The notes beneath the pieces are model-generated. The model did no database searches. It saw only the letters and a list, made by a program, of their open reading frames with translations, and was not told the origin of the DNA. A program made the translations under genes and the position numbers. Shown piece by piece: positions 26,844 to 38,985 of a DNA stretch of 64,000 nt. The DNA comes from Isoetes taiwanensis (Eukaryota; Streptophyta; Lycopodiopsida; Isoetales; Isoetaceae): positions 13,925,428 to 13,989,427 of the forward strand of contig JAJEKV010000002.1 of NCBI GenBank assembly GCA_021234155.1, in the 5' to 3' direction. Within the stretch, counting starts at the first letter, position 1; each line of letters starts with the position of its first letter.

Positions 26844-28091
26844 TTGTTTGGAGATCTGCAAAAAACAGGTACTTTTGGCCTCAAAATTACGTCTACTTTT
26901 GTAGCATTTTCTCAGCCTAGAAGAGAGAGCTAAAGTAGTGATTTATAGATTACCTATATCACATTGTATCTTGCTGAAACAGAAATATGAGATAATGATA
27001 CAAGCCTTTTAGCACATGTGAACATATGTGAATGTATGTGGGTTTTCCAGAAAAGCACCATAACAATGGAATACAAAAAATAGTTTATGAAGCATGTTCT
27101 TAAATAAGTTCCTGTCATTGCCCTTTACTCTAATAAGGGAAATGTGATTGATATCGGGTTATGAACACCCATAATGCAGATAATAATGCAGATAACTGGT
27201 AAAAGCTGAAAAAAATACAAAATCTTGGTGCAAGTGAAGTTAAACTGGTCCATGGGTAAAAGTAAAAAATCCAGATGGCTTGCATGCAAATTGGCATGTA
27301 ATGTAGCATGATGCCATGCTGGCAAATTGGCATGTAATGTAGCATGATGGCATGCAGATTATAGGCTAGGCTTTTGGATAAACATGCAAACAAGGTTTTC
27401 CTTTGGGAAGATAAATGACACTCTAAGACTAAAGTCAAATGACTTTTTGACCATAGTAGGATGTCCCATCTATGATTAGCTCAGTCATTGTATGGAATGA
27501 TAAGGCTACTGAGGGATTGACTGATGTAGCTAGAACTGCTAGTAGGGTTGTTGCCTGAACTAGTTGTCTCCGGGTTTTTTTTAGATATTTCATTTCATTG
27601 GTTTTACCATTGTGACATCTCATCTGTTGGTAGTATAATGAGCAAAACTTGATATATTGATTGAATAATATTAATGTGAATGATCGTATGATTTCAGGAT
27701 CATGATGACGCCTAAGTTGAGTACAATTTGGAGTAGTTTATGCCACCTGTCTGGTATGGTGCCAAAAGATTGTAAGACAGAGTGATGCAATAAGGTATGA
27801 CAAAGCTTTTTTTTTAAAAAATGGGGATGACAAAGCTTTGCATGTCAAATTCTATTTGGTAGAAAGAGATAATGGATGATTGTAGTATGAACTTTCTAAA
27901 ATCGAAAGTCACTATGAACAAATGATGCTGGCATGCCACTTGACCATGCTTTGCTATAAAGTTCACAAAATTTATGATAGCATGCCACTTGACCATGCTA
28001 TGCTACGCTGCAACTGGCTACTAAAGGATCAATAGGTATGATTTCAAATTTGAAAAATATTTGAGTACATCTATGATTTTGGGCATAAAAA

Positions 28092-28153
28092 TAACTATAG
28101 GGTTATGGCAGACCCCTATTGTAACAAGTAGGGGATGCGCTACCCTATAGTTA
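28092..28153. repeat. 62-nt hairpin, copy B
   Basis: Same structure as 24657-24718. The inner stem reads CCCCTATT against AGTAGGGG, with outer arms TAACTATAGGGT and ACCCTATAGTTA intact. Confidence 0.8.
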
Positions 28154-29705
28154 CAGCATAATGATGACAGTTTTTTCTAAAAACGAAAAAATAGGGGTCT
28201 AAAATAATCCTACGGTCGGAGGTAGGGTTTTTTTTATGTTATGTACATGTACATACGTGAACAAGTTTTTAAAAAAAATGCAGAGCAAACTTGTGCCTTG
28301 TGTTGGTGCTTATGCTTAGTAAAAAGACGGAAATATGGCAAAGCTGAATAAGTTCACTTGACATGCACATACAACTACATAAGGTAATTTTTTACTCTTA
28401 TTTGACATATTATTTAAGAACATGCTGGTGCTGCCTTCAAATGGTATTTGGAAAAAACCGACACATGACCAAGCATGGGGTATTTGGAAAAACCGACACA
28501 TGACCAAGCATGGAACTATGCTAGAGATATAAGGTTATTTTTCTAGGAAGGATTACCAAGTGTTTGTGAGGAAATCGCAGAGATATGGCATGCATAATTG
28601 CATGAATATGCAAAGTTATTAAAAAAAATGATGTGCCAAATATCTATAAGGTTTGGGCCATTGAAAATGAAGACGTAGCCTAAATTGAAGGTAAAATTTA
28701 GGGTTTTGATTCCCCTGTGGCAAAAACCATGAGGCTTGGAGAATCGAGGCGGATTTTATAGAATCAAGGTGCTGCCAGGGCAGCGAAATTGATCTCCAGG
28801 GCAGCCGAAATTGAAGACCCAGGATCTTCCCAGGTTTTTGCTAAGGCCATCCGGAAGGATGGGTTTTAAATCATATGGTAGGTCTGAAGGCGACAGCTCA
28901 GTATTCATTTAGAGCCTTTTTTTTACTAAAACCAACAGAGTGAATGGGGTAGAAGTTCTGTTGAGTTTGAAGCCTTCTGATGGAAAAGGAGAAGTCGAGG
29001 CGCAGGTTTTGAATTCAAACGTGGATTTAGGGAAGGAAATGAGTGCCAGTGAGCAAATAGAAGGGGAAACTTCAATAGAAGAAAAAATGGATAACATGGG
29101 GGCTCTGTAAGTGCTGAGAAGGTCATCCCAGAGACACCATTCGATGAGAATATAGATTCTCATGGTGAAGAGTTTTCAGGTATGCATATCTTATGTAGAT
29201 AAGCCACTTACATACAGATTGGAAAAATACGTTTGTCATAATCTGTTAACACATGTACAGGTTCGTTTTCTAATTGTAAACTGCTGTGAGATAGCATAAT
29301 AGATGTTTGGTTGCTTGACTCCCATATTTTGGATAGCACATAAATATATGGATGTGGTTCATAGGCATAAACTGGCACACATATTATAGAGATTCTGACA
29401 TGACCAAGACAAAGGGTTGCAAAGACTAAAATATCGGGAATAATTTCTATTCTTAAAGTATAGCTTGTCTTCTATTTTTGAAAAGCACATAAATATGGGG
29501 CCTGGTTTTCGCTTGCCTAAGTTGGCATACATATTGAGGAGACTTTATGGTGCTTGCCTGCATGTGATTGCAACACTAACAATAGAGGGGAATAATTTTT
29601 ATTCCTAGATTAAGGCCTCACCGGCTTCTAATGATATAGTTAATTCGACAAGCTAAACCTTAGTTTTTAGTTCATATTGCACTCCATGTTTGAGAGCAAA
29701 GAAAT

Positions 29706-30918
29706 GCTAAACCTTATTTTTTGAAATTCATATTGCACCCCTTTATTCCTTAATCTACAACCGCACGTCCATGTTTTGCTATCTTGAGCAAGATTCGAAA
29801 AATACTATAAGATTTCAAGTGGAATACTATATGGTGGTGATTTCTAAAATAATATAATTATGAGGGCTCTATTCATCCCCGTGTGAATATGCTTTATGGG
29901 GATTTTGCAAAAAAATTTTTTGGCCTCCTTCGGGGCCTTAGGGCCACCCCTCCCCCCTGTGACAAAAATTTAGAATTCATTTGAGGCTTTCATCACCGTA
30001 GCTTTTGAATTTCATCACAATAAAACTTTGAATTTCATCACAATAAAACAAATAGAACATAAGTAAAAGTTACCATAAAGATAGAGCAGATTGATCCCAT
30101 TATTCTCCGAAAGTCATAAAGTTTGCAACACTCATACACAAACATTTTTCAACCTGAATTTAACAAAGAGCCTTTGGCCTCCATGGATTCTTGTGGTGAG
30201 AAACCAAAGTGGGAAACTTTTCTGCTTGTTAGCACAAGGATCTTGAAGTCTTGGAATTTGCTTAATAACTGCCTCAAAATCTAAAAATGCATGGTAATTT
30301 TTTGCAAGCTTCATTCGGAATGAGCCATAAAACAATATCCAATAGCGCAATCCTATATTAATCAGCTGGTAGGATGTGAAAGCCTACCAAACCCGGCCGA
30401 AAAATTGATGTTTTAGCATAGATAACTTAACCAAACATATCCATATCATACACTATCAAAAAGATCTCGGAGAGAGCTTTCCAACGCAATAAAAATCATC
30501 TGAAACAGAGCTCTGGATCAAAAGTTATGATAAGAAATGTGTTGCCTGCGGGGAAACTGCACTACATGCGCCCTTCAAGCCCTTATGTGCCCATTATGCA
30601 CCCCACACACAAAAAAAGGTGGTGTGAGCCATTGGTTTTTGATCATTGTGCACCACACGCAAAAAAAAAGGCTTTTGTTGTGAGCCATTGGTTGTTGATC
30701 ATTATGCACCACACGCACAAAAAAAAGGGCTTTTGTTGTGAGCCATTGGTTGTTGACCATTAAAAAAAAAAAGGCTAAAATCAATGGCTCAGAAATGGTG
30801 CACTCTAGATGTACGCATTAGTACATCCATTTGAATACATCACGAAATCATAGGAAAACCTTGGTGAAAACTGTACAAAAACACAAAGAAAACCCCCTGT
30901 TATTATGCTACATATTAA
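29706..30918. other. Copy-B-specific replacement block
   Basis: Copy B departs from A and C after GAGAGCAAAGAAATG and rejoins at AAGGGTGTAATTTCTTG. The block has no recognised gene. It begins with a repeat of the preceding CTAAACCTTA..TTCATATTGCA sequence, which suggests a local template switch, and contains CCTTCGGGGCCTTA and the 55-bp repeats at 30590-30775. Terminal inverted repeats are not evident. Confidence 0.7.
30590..30775. repeat. Three ~60-bp tandem repeats
   Basis: CATTATGCACCACACGCAC followed by an A-run, GGCTTTTGTTGTGAGCCATT and GGTTGTTGATC repeats three times with decay in the first copy. A-run lengths vary (7-9). Confidence 0.9.
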
Positions 30919-31668
30919 GGGTGTAATTTCTTGATTGACAAAGTCCTTTCATTTGATGTTTGCTGTTTTAATATGCTTTTACTAATCAAGAGCAAGGGGT
31001 ACAATGGGTGAAGGGCTTAAGAGCCCGAATTACCCTAAGTACCTTTTGGCCCTTGTACCTTTTATAGGAGTCTATCGCTAATGTGTACTTGTTTGGTCAT
31101 TAGTGCGTGGTATTCGCCCCCATTGTGCCTTCCTTTCTTTGTTATGGTGTGTTTTAGCAAAAACGACTGCATGTATCAAACAAAAGGACTTAACGAAATG
31201 GATTCCACATTCAAGACTGTTGTCTTACACAACAAGTGGTGTACTTTAAGACTACAAGGCGGCTTTGCAAGAAGTTGAAATTCTTTGATTATCTTCTACT
31301 ATCATAAAAGTCCGAAAATAAACTATGTTCTAGGTATACAAAGCAATTTTTGCTATTCCGTATGATAATATTGCGGACTATATAATTGTTTGGAGATCTG
31401 CAAAAAAAATACTTTTGGCCTCAAAAATTACGTCTACTTTTGTAGCATTTTTCTCACCTAGAAGAGAGAGCTAAAGTAGTGATTTATAGATTACCTATAT
31501 CACATTGTATCTTGCTGAAACAGAAATATGAGATAATGATACAAGCCTTTTAGCACATGTGAACATATGTGAATGTATGTGGGTTTTCCGTTAAAAGCAC
31601 CATAACAATGGAATACAAAAATAGTTTATGAAGCATGTTCTTAAATAAGTTCCCTGCCATTGCCCTTT

Positions 31669-32259
31669 CATACGGCGCTTTAAATATGGCTTAAGGCGCT
31701 GAGAAAGCCCGGCGGATGCAATGATGGATGGCGTTGGAGCAGCGTGATGAAGGATGGCGCCCGGTATTTATTACCGAAGTGGATGTCCTTCTTGCATACT
31801 TGGGGTCTTTGGGCGCCTTGGCGCAGGGGCTGGTGGATGGGTGAGGAGGCACCTCCGATGGGCGATTCCGAAGGCGGTTTTCTGAAATCCCCGCCTTCCG
31901 GGCGACATGCGATTGGGGTTAGCGCCGTCGCTTTTCAAAGACCCGGTTGTGAAGAGGTTACGGTTCCGGAGTTGCTTGGTGAAGCTTTGCCCGCCGGAGG
32001 TATGAAGGTATGCTTGTTGCTTAGCAACAAACATGGATTTTGATCGGTGAGCAGCCATAGTCATCCCGGCAACGGTTTTTCCCGTGGGTTTTAATCCGGT
32101 CATGATGGTTGTGTTCTAGCTCACGCTTGTGCTTTGGTTTAAGGGCTTCCCCATGTTCTTGTTTGACTTCGGTCCAGAGGACTCGGTCCCTTATGTACTT
32201 GGTCCCATAACCCAATTGGGTTCCGTGGACGTTAAAAATTTTTCCTTCCTTCCTTCCTT
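31669..32259 (+). mobile_element. 591-bp retroposon R2 with (TTCC)n tail and TSD
   Basis: Copy B has this segment where A and C read straight through GCCCTTTACTCTAATAAGG. The 5-bp target CCTTT is duplicated (31664-31668 and 32260-32264). The insert ends GGTCCCATAACCCAATTGGG, TTCCGTGGACGTTAAAAAT and a TTCC repeat. Loss of any inverted repeats, a short TSD and a simple-repeat tail indicate target-primed reverse transcription, as for SINEs or truncated LINEs. No reverse transcriptase motif is seen, and the start is CATACGGCGCTTTAAATATG. Confidence 0.85.
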
Positions 32260-33113
32260 CCTTTACTCTAATAAGGGAAATGTGATTGATATCGGGTTAT
32301 GAACACCCATAATGCAGATAATAATGCAGATAACTGGTAAAAGCTGTACCTTGAGATGGAAAAAAATACAAAATCTTGGTCCAAGTGAAGTTAAACTGGT
32401 CCATGGGTAAAAGTAAAAAATCCAGATGGCTTGCATGCAAATTGGCATGTAATGTAGCATGATGCCATGCTGGCAAATTGGCATGTAATGTAGCATGATG
32501 GCATGCAGATTATAGGCTAGGCTTTTGGATAAACATGCAAACAAGGTTTTCCTTTGGGAAGATAAATGACACTCTAAGACTAAAGTCAAATGACTTTTTG
32601 ACCATAGTAGGATGTCCCATCTATGATTAGCTCAGTCATTGTATGGAATGATAAGGCTACTGAGGGATTGACTGATGTAGCTAGAACTGCTAGTAGGGTT
32701 GTTGCCTGAACTAGTTGTCTCTGGTTTTTTTTTAGATATTTCATTTCATTGGTTTTACCATTGTGACATCTCATCTGTTGGTAGTATAATGAGCAAAACT
32801 TGATATATTGATTGAATAATATTAATGTGAATGATCGTATGATTTCAGGATCATGATGACGCCTAAGTTGAGTACAATTTGGAGTAGTTTATGCCACCTG
32901 TCTGGTATGGTGCCAAAAGATTGTAAGACAGAGTGATGCAATAAGGTATGACAAAGCTTTTTTTTAAAAAAATGGGGATGACAAAGCTTTGCATGTCAAA
33001 TAGATAATGGATGATTGTAGTATGAACTTTCTAAAATCGAAAGTCACTATGAACAAATGATGCTGGCATGCCACTTGACCATGCTTTGCTATAAAGTTCA
33101 CAAAATTTATGAT

Positions 33114-35874
33114 AGCATGCCACTTGACCATGCTATGCTACGCTGCAACTGGCTACTAAAGGATCAATAGGTATGATTTCAAATTTGAAAAATATTTGAG
33201 TACATCTATGATTTTGGGCATAAAAATAACTATAGGGTTACGGCAGACCCCTACTGTAACAAGTAGGGGATGCGCTACCCTATAGTTACAGCATAATGAT
33301 GACAGTTTTTTCTAAAAACGAAAAAATAGGGGTCTAAAATAATCCTACGGTCGGAGGTAGGGTTTTTTTTATGTTATGTACATGTACATATGTGAACAAG
33401 TTTTTAAAAAAAATGCAGAGCAAACTTGTGCCTTGTGTTGGTGCTTATGCTTAGTAAAAAGACGGAAATATGGCAAAGCTGAATAAGTTCACTTGACATG
33501 CACATACAACTACATAAGGTAATTTTTTACTCTTATTTGACATATTATTTAAGAACATGTTGGTGCTGCCTTCAAATGGTATTTGGAAAAAACCGACACA
33601 TGACCAAGCATGGGGTATTTGGAAAAACCGACACATGACCAAGCATGGAACTATGCTAGAACTATGCTAGAGATATAAGGTTATTTTTCTAGGAAGGATT
33701 ACCAAGTGTTTGTGAGGAAATCGCAGAGATATGGCATGCATAATTGCATGAATATGCAAAGTTATTAAAAAAAATGATGTGCCAAATATCTATAAGGTTT
33801 GGGCCATTGAAAATGAAGACGTAGCCTAAATTGAAGGTAAAATTTAGGGTTTCAATTCCCCTGTGGCAAAAACCATGAGGCTTGGAGAATCGAGGCGGAT
33901 TTTATAGAATCAAGGTGCTGCCAGGGCAGCGAAATTGATCTCCAGGGCAGCCGAAATTGAAGACCCAGGATCTTCCCGGGTTTTTGCTAAGGCCATCCGG
34001 AAGGATGGGTTTTAAATCATATGGTAGGTCTGAAGGCGACAGCTCAGGATTCATTTAGAGCCTTTTTTTTACTAAAACCAACAGAGTGAATGGGGTAGAA
34101 GTTCTGTTGAGTTTGAAGCCTTACAGATGGAAAGGAGAAGTCGAGGCAGAGGTTTTGAATTCAAACGTGGATTTAGGGAAGGAAATGAGTGCCAGTGAGC
34201 AAATAGAAGGGGAAACTTCAATAGAAGAAAAAATGGATAACATGGGGGCTCTGTAAGTGCTGAGAAGGTCATCCCAGAGACACCATTCGATGAGAATATA
34301 GATTCTCATGGTGAAGAGTTTTCAGGTATGCATATCTTATGTAGATAAGCCGCCATGATTGGAAAAAAATACGTTTGTCATAATCTGTTAACACATGTCT
34401 GAGTTCGTTTTCTAATTGTAAACTAGCGTGAGAGATAGCATAATAGATGTTTGGTTGCTTGACTCCCATATTTTGGATAGCACATAAATATATGGATGTG
34501 TTTCATAGGCATAAACTGGCACACATATTATAGAGATTCTGACATGACCAAGGCGATGGTTCGCGACACTAAAATATCGGGGAATAATTTCTATTCTTAA
34601 AGTATAGCTTGTCTTCTATTTTTGAAAAGCACATAAATATGGGGCTGGTTTGATTTGCCTAAGTTGGCATACATATTGAGGAGACTTTGCTTGGTCTTTG
34701 CCTGCATGCTGATTGCAACACTAACAATAGAGGGGAATAATTTTTATTCCTAGATTAAGGCCTGCTGGCTTCTTATAGGACATAATGATACAGTTAGTTA
34801 ATTCTGGTCACAAGCTAAACCTTAGTTTTTAGTTCATATTGCACTCCATGTTTGTGAGCAAAGAAATGCACAGATTTCTACTCTATTCCAACTCATGATT
34901 GAAATGATCATATATCTGCATAAGATGTCCTGGAAATGCATCCTGATGGTAATAAGGGTGTAATTTCTTGATTGACAAAGTCCTTTCATTTGATGTTTGC
35001 TTGTTTTTAATATGCTTTTACTAATCAAGAGCAAGGGGTACAATGGGTGAAGGGCGAAGAGCCCAGAATTACCCTAAGTACCTTTTGGCCCTTGTACCTT
35101 TACCGAGTCTATCGCTAATGTGTACTTGTTTGGCTACAGGTACGTGGTATTCTGCTCCCATTGTGCCTTCCTTTGCTGTTATGGTGTGTTTTAGCAAAAA
35201 CGACTGCATGTATCAAACAAAAGGACTTAACGAAATGGATTCCACATTCAAGACTGTTGTCTTACACAACAAGTGGTGTACTTTAAGACTACAAGACGCT
35301 TTGCAGGAAGTTGAAATTCTGATTATCTTCTACTATCATAAAAGTTTGAAAATAAACTATGTTCTAGGTATACAAAGCAATTTTTTGCTATTCTGTATGA
35401 TAATATTGCAGACTATATAATTGTTTGGAGATCTGCAAAAAACAGGTACTTTTGGCCTCAAAATTACGTCTACTTTTGTAGCATTTTCTCAGCCTAGAAG
35501 AGAGAGCTAAAGTAGTGATTTAGAGATTACCTATATCATATTGTATCTTGCTGAAACAGAAATATGAGATAATGATACAAGCCTTTTAGCACATGTGAAC
35601 ATATGTGAATGTATGTGGGTTTTCCAGAAAAGCACCATAACAGGGTTTTGCAGACTCATATGGAATACAAAAAATAGTTTATGAAGCATGTTCTTAAATA
35701 AGTTCCTGTCATTGCCCTTTACTCCAATAAGGGAAATGTGATTGATATCGGGTTATGAACACCCATAATGCAGATAATAATGCAGATAACTGGTAAAAGC
35801 TGTACCTTGAGATGGAAAAAAATACAAAATCTTGGTCCAAGTGAAGTTAAACTGGTCCATGGGTAAAAGTAAAC
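33114..35874. repeat. 3.43-kb tandem unit, copy C (5' part)
   Basis: Third tandem copy, following copy A until CATGGGTAAAAGTAAA at 35874, where homology stops. It resumes at 42914. Small differences cluster around 34345-34700. Confidence 0.95.
33227..33288. repeat. 62-nt hairpin, copy C
   Basis: Same structure as copy A. The inner stem CCCCTACT / AGTAGGGG is fully Watson-Crick here. Confidence 0.8.
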
Positions 35875-36316
35875 AAGGTGCTGCGCACGGAGGGTTGCCC
35901 TCCATGGCCGGAGGGTGAAATGGCTTAAATCGTACTTGAAAGTCATGTTTTTACAATCAATCAAAGTTGCTATTTTAAGACATTGACATTTTGCGAAGGT
36001 GATGGTAGCCATTTGCATTACTAACTCCTCCTTAGATGTTGAGCTCCTCTTGAACTAGGATCCAGCTGGACACATGGACTCTGAGATTTCAGTGTAAAAA
36101 CATATTGTTGCTAGGTTACTAGTAATTATAATAGCAGTGTTGTCAGAAGAAAACTGTGGATGTTGCAAATCTTAGTTTTCAAGCTTGCCCTGTAGTTGCT
36201 GGAGGGTTTTCCTATAACAATGCTTCAAACTCCAATACAAAGCATTTGTGCAATAACTTGGATACAACACAAGTCAGCAAAGTAGTGTCAGGAATTCATA
36301 TATAAGAAGAGTCGTG

Positions 36317-36571
36317 CTATGCAAAAAAATGCATTATTAGAAGTTCACTGAATGGAGAACATAAATGCACTAAAAGAAGTAACAATCTTTTGTTTGCTAC
36401 ATCATCTGTCCTTGAACCTGAGTTCCTCTTATCTTGTTCAACACTTCTCAACTCAGTATGAATCATGGTTATGAGGCTCCATACAAGATTCTCAAATTTC
36501 CGTTGCTTTACTATAGGTTTTGTATTACACATAGTAGACTTCTTCGAAGGGCATAATCCTGTTAAACACAA
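36317..36571 (-). other. Possible captured exon, unidentified
   Basis: A minus-strand frame reads GLCPSKKSTMCNTKPIVKQR and KFENLVWSLITMIHTELRSV. It sits in the same insert and orientation as the other fragments. No family is recognised, and it may be chance. Confidence 0.2.
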
Positions 36572-36799
36572 AAGATGCCATGTTAATGGAGTGCCTTCAA
36601 TTCTTGCACTGCGACTCGCATGAAACCAACAAAGCGCCCGTAGATAGGCTTCTCATTCATCTCAGCAGATTTCTACAATGGTGGACAGTGGATAGCCGCA
36701 CACATGCGAACTACCCACGAAAAATAAAGGGAAAATCCAATTATATCATTTGGACCCCAAAAACAAATACAATGCTAATAGATGAGTGGCTGATGTACC

Positions 36800-36880
36800 T
36801 GCCGAAAGCTTATTACCGGGATTAAAAAACCCCGCCCTTTCGGGTTTTCGAGGAAAAACCCTAGTGATAAGCCTTCGGCA
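36800..36880. repeat. Foldback module, copy H4 (best preserved)
   Basis: Arms TGCCGAAAGCTTATTAC and GTGATAAGCCTTCGGCA pair at 15 of 17 positions. The core GGATTAAAAAACCCCGCCC, TTTC, GGGTTTTCGAGGAAAAACCC reads on the minus strand as AAAACCC-GAAA-GGGCGGGGTTTT, a hairpin capped by a GNRA-type tetraloop. Confidence 0.8.
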
Positions 36881-37127
36881 AGGGGCTTAGACAAACGTAA
36901 GGCATAGAATCGCCCCCCAAAACCCCGCATGGAGAAGTCAAAATGGATGGCGCCCAACCAACCCTGTACTGTACGCACATCACCAACACAACAAGCGAAA
37001 AACATACCGGGAGAATAGCATCACCCGATTGGGCGGGAAAAAACATCACCAACGGGTGGAAAAACATGAAAAACGAACTTGTACAAAATATAATAAACAA
37101 AGAAAGGGGGGGAGGGTGGGTTCAAAG

Positions 37128-37690
37128 AGAATAAGATACTGCTGAGAGAAGAGGAAGCACCGATGAAACGTCGATGAAGAATTCCGCAATAAGTAGCAAA
37201 CGCCCAACCGGAAGAACGGCCCAAAACGCATGCGATGCATGCATGCGACGATGCAAATGCATGCATGCTCGCCTTGAGCAGAATGCCGATTTCGCTTCGC
37301 CGAATCGACGACATTCTTGCAATCCGCGACCGCATGAAACCAACAAAGCACCGAATACCAAAGGACTTCCTTAACAAACTAGGATCGAGGACGAAGGTCA
37401 CAGGATGAAGGCTAAAGGCCGGAAAGGACAGCAGGAAAGCAACGCCAAATTGGCCAAACCAGGCAGGAAGAAGCCCCTCCCCTGCCTGGAAACAATTCAA
37501 AGAGAATAAGATACTGCTGAGAGAAGAGGAAGCGCCGATGAAATGTCGATGAAGAATTCCGCAATAAGTAGCAAACGCCCAACCGGAAGAACGGCCCAAA
37601 ACGCATGCGATGCATGCATGCGACGCATGCAATGCATGCATGCTCGTCTTGAGCAAGAATGCCGATTCGCTACGCGAATCGACGACATAC
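37128..37690. repeat. Two ~190-bp direct repeats rich in CATGCATG
   Basis: The segment AATAAGATACTGCTGAGAGA to AATCGACGACAT occurs at 37128-37318 and 37498-37690 with about 170 bp between. Each copy contains CGCATGCGATGCATGCATGC and AATGCATGCATGC, giving clustered RY (Sph) motifs. A long minus-strand open frame spans both copies and therefore carries an internal duplication. I do not think it is coding. Confidence 0.85.
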
Positions 37691-38250
37691 TTTGAAGTCA
37701 GACATGATTACCTTAGTACTGATGCCATTCTGCATTAGATAATCAGTTAAAGATTCTAGCACCTCATTTGAAGTGCTGGTAGGTGCATTTGACATCTCTA
37801 AATTTAATTTTTCTTCCACATTAAAGTCTCTAGGATCGTCAATATCCATTGTATATTTTTGCAGCAAATCACACAGCTTGCAAAAAACGTCATCGCCTGC
37901 ATGAAATGTTGAACTAAATTATGCACAGATTATAATATGGAACTATTTCAAGTTACAATATAATCACTGTGCTCTTTGTACAACAGGTACTGTCTGCAAG
38001 ATAATAAAACTACTAAGTGCCATGGCTTCAAATTTCCCCCACATCATTAATTGATGCAGCTGGCGTATTTTTCCACCAAGCACTCAGCCATTTATGGAAC
38101 ATAGTATTGCGTGTAGCCTGGCGCCATGTTTTCATTTTTGTGGTTTGTTCTTCCTCTAAAAGAATTACTGTTACCCATGGAAGCATTGCCTGGAGAACTT
38201 CCGTGCATACTTGTTCTAGTCCATTACTATTACCGTTCAACCTGCACATT
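37690..38250 (-). pseudogene. Two exons of an unidentified gene, captured
   Basis: Upstream segment 38249-38028 encodes GLEQVCTEVLQAMLPWVTVI, then KTWRQATRNTMFHKWLSAWW and KNTPAASINDV. Downstream segment about 37898-37690, after a plausible acceptor, encodes DDVFCKLCDLLQKYTMDIDD, PRDFNVEEKLNLEMSNAPTS and EVLESLTDYLMQNGISTK. Both look like genuine conserved exons in one orientation and order. I cannot name the protein. It lies wholly inside the 7-kb insert, so it is probably a captured fragment. Confidence 0.45.
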
Positions 38251-38385
38251 ATCAGACGCAGTAATTTAGTTAGTGCTTATCATATTGCTGGATATGACAA
38301 ACTTATTCTATTGTGTTCTTCTCTGCGTAATTAGATGTTAGATGAATTTTGACCACCAATTGTACCTCACAAAGAGCATCTTCTA

Positions 38386-38549
38386 TGCCTTCCTGCCTCT
38401 AACACATCAGAGTGCCCAGTACATGCACCAAGCAAAATCATCCACTCAGTGATGATGGGTTCAATGGGTATTCCAGTGATTAAGTCCTCTGCCTCATCCA
38501 GCCATCCAACATGACCAAGAAGATTGACCATGCATCCAAAGTGCTCGGA
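38386..38549 (-). pseudogene. PPR protein C-terminal fragment
   Basis: The minus strand reads SEHFGCMVNLLGHVGWLDEA, EDLITGIPIEPIITEWMILL and GACTGHSDVLEAGRH before a stop. This is the characteristic end of PLS-class pentatricopeptide repeat proteins (EHYxCMVDLLGRAGxLxEA..LI..MP..P....W..LLGACR.HGD.E.G). PPR proteins bind RNA in plastids and mitochondria. It may be the other end of the PPR piece at 41460-41914, since orientation and order fit. Confidence 0.7.
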
Positions 38550-38689
38550 TGTTCAAAAAGGGCACCCAAAAAACAGCCAACTATTTCGCACAATTCACGG
38601 CTACAATTGAGCATTGGATGGGTCTTTTGCAGGGGCTAAGGAAAATTTCATGCAGGGAAGGTACTTACGAGGACTTCTGGCCATGCACT

Positions 38690-38985
38690 AGGCAAGAACA
38701 AGCTCAGCTTCCCGAAATGGTTGCAGTAGTAGAGCCAATTGCGAGTATCTCTCCTCCATACGTGGGACCGCTGAAGGGCAAGCCCATACCAGAATTCAAT
38801 CCATACAAGGATGTGAAGAAGGGTATGTTCATTATGGCACGTCTTGATGACATGTGGTGTCCCACATAGGTAGGGTACGCCACGGGGGAGCCACAAATGG
38901 ATGATAAGAAGGAGAATTTTGAGACAGTCAAGGTCACTTGGTGGGAGCCTATCCCCGTGAGGGACCAAGTGTACCCAACCAATTA
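38690..38985 (+). pseudogene. Fragment with WWEP motif, one in-frame stop
   Basis: The plus strand reads SPPYVGPLKGKPIPEFNPYK and DVKKGMFIMARLDDMWCPT, then a TAG, then in the same frame VGYATGEPQMDDKKENFETV and KVTWWEPIPV before a TAA. The pattern of a 'GxFIxxRxDD..P.WVG' start and a 'V.V.WWEP' end is known to me from small domains at the ends of some plant transposon-related proteins, but I cannot name the family. A single stop divides an otherwise good frame. It lies opposite in strand to the PPR fragments. Confidence 0.45.

Larger units (their letters stand above)
24544..27978. repeat. 3.43-kb tandem unit, copy A
   Basis: First of three head-to-tail copies. Each begins AGCATGCCACTTGACCATGC. 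The second copy begins at 27979 and the third at 33114. The copies are near identical over long blocks, so the triplication is recent. The unit holds a 62-nt hairpin, two exon-like open stretches, an internal ~150-bp duplication (about 25905-26040 and 26060-26180) and a 37-bp direct repeat near 27284. A shorter AGCATGCCACTT-like motif lies ~40 bp before copies B and C (GGCATGCCACTTGACCATGC), which could have seeded unequal exchange. Confidence 0.95.
27979..33113. repeat. 3.43-kb tandem unit, copy B (expanded to 5.1 kb)
   Basis: Second tandem copy. It is longer because 29706-30918 replaces the ~190 bp that lies there in A and C, and because a 591-bp retroposon sits at 31669-32259. The rest follows copy A closely, but the part from about 29400 to 31700 has clusters of small differences at CAG/CTG words. 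Confidence 0.93.

Noticed and set aside
37021-37656. 211-codon minus-strand open frame with internal duplication
   Set aside because: The repetition follows a DNA-level direct repeat, no domain is recognisable, and overlapping frames are also open.
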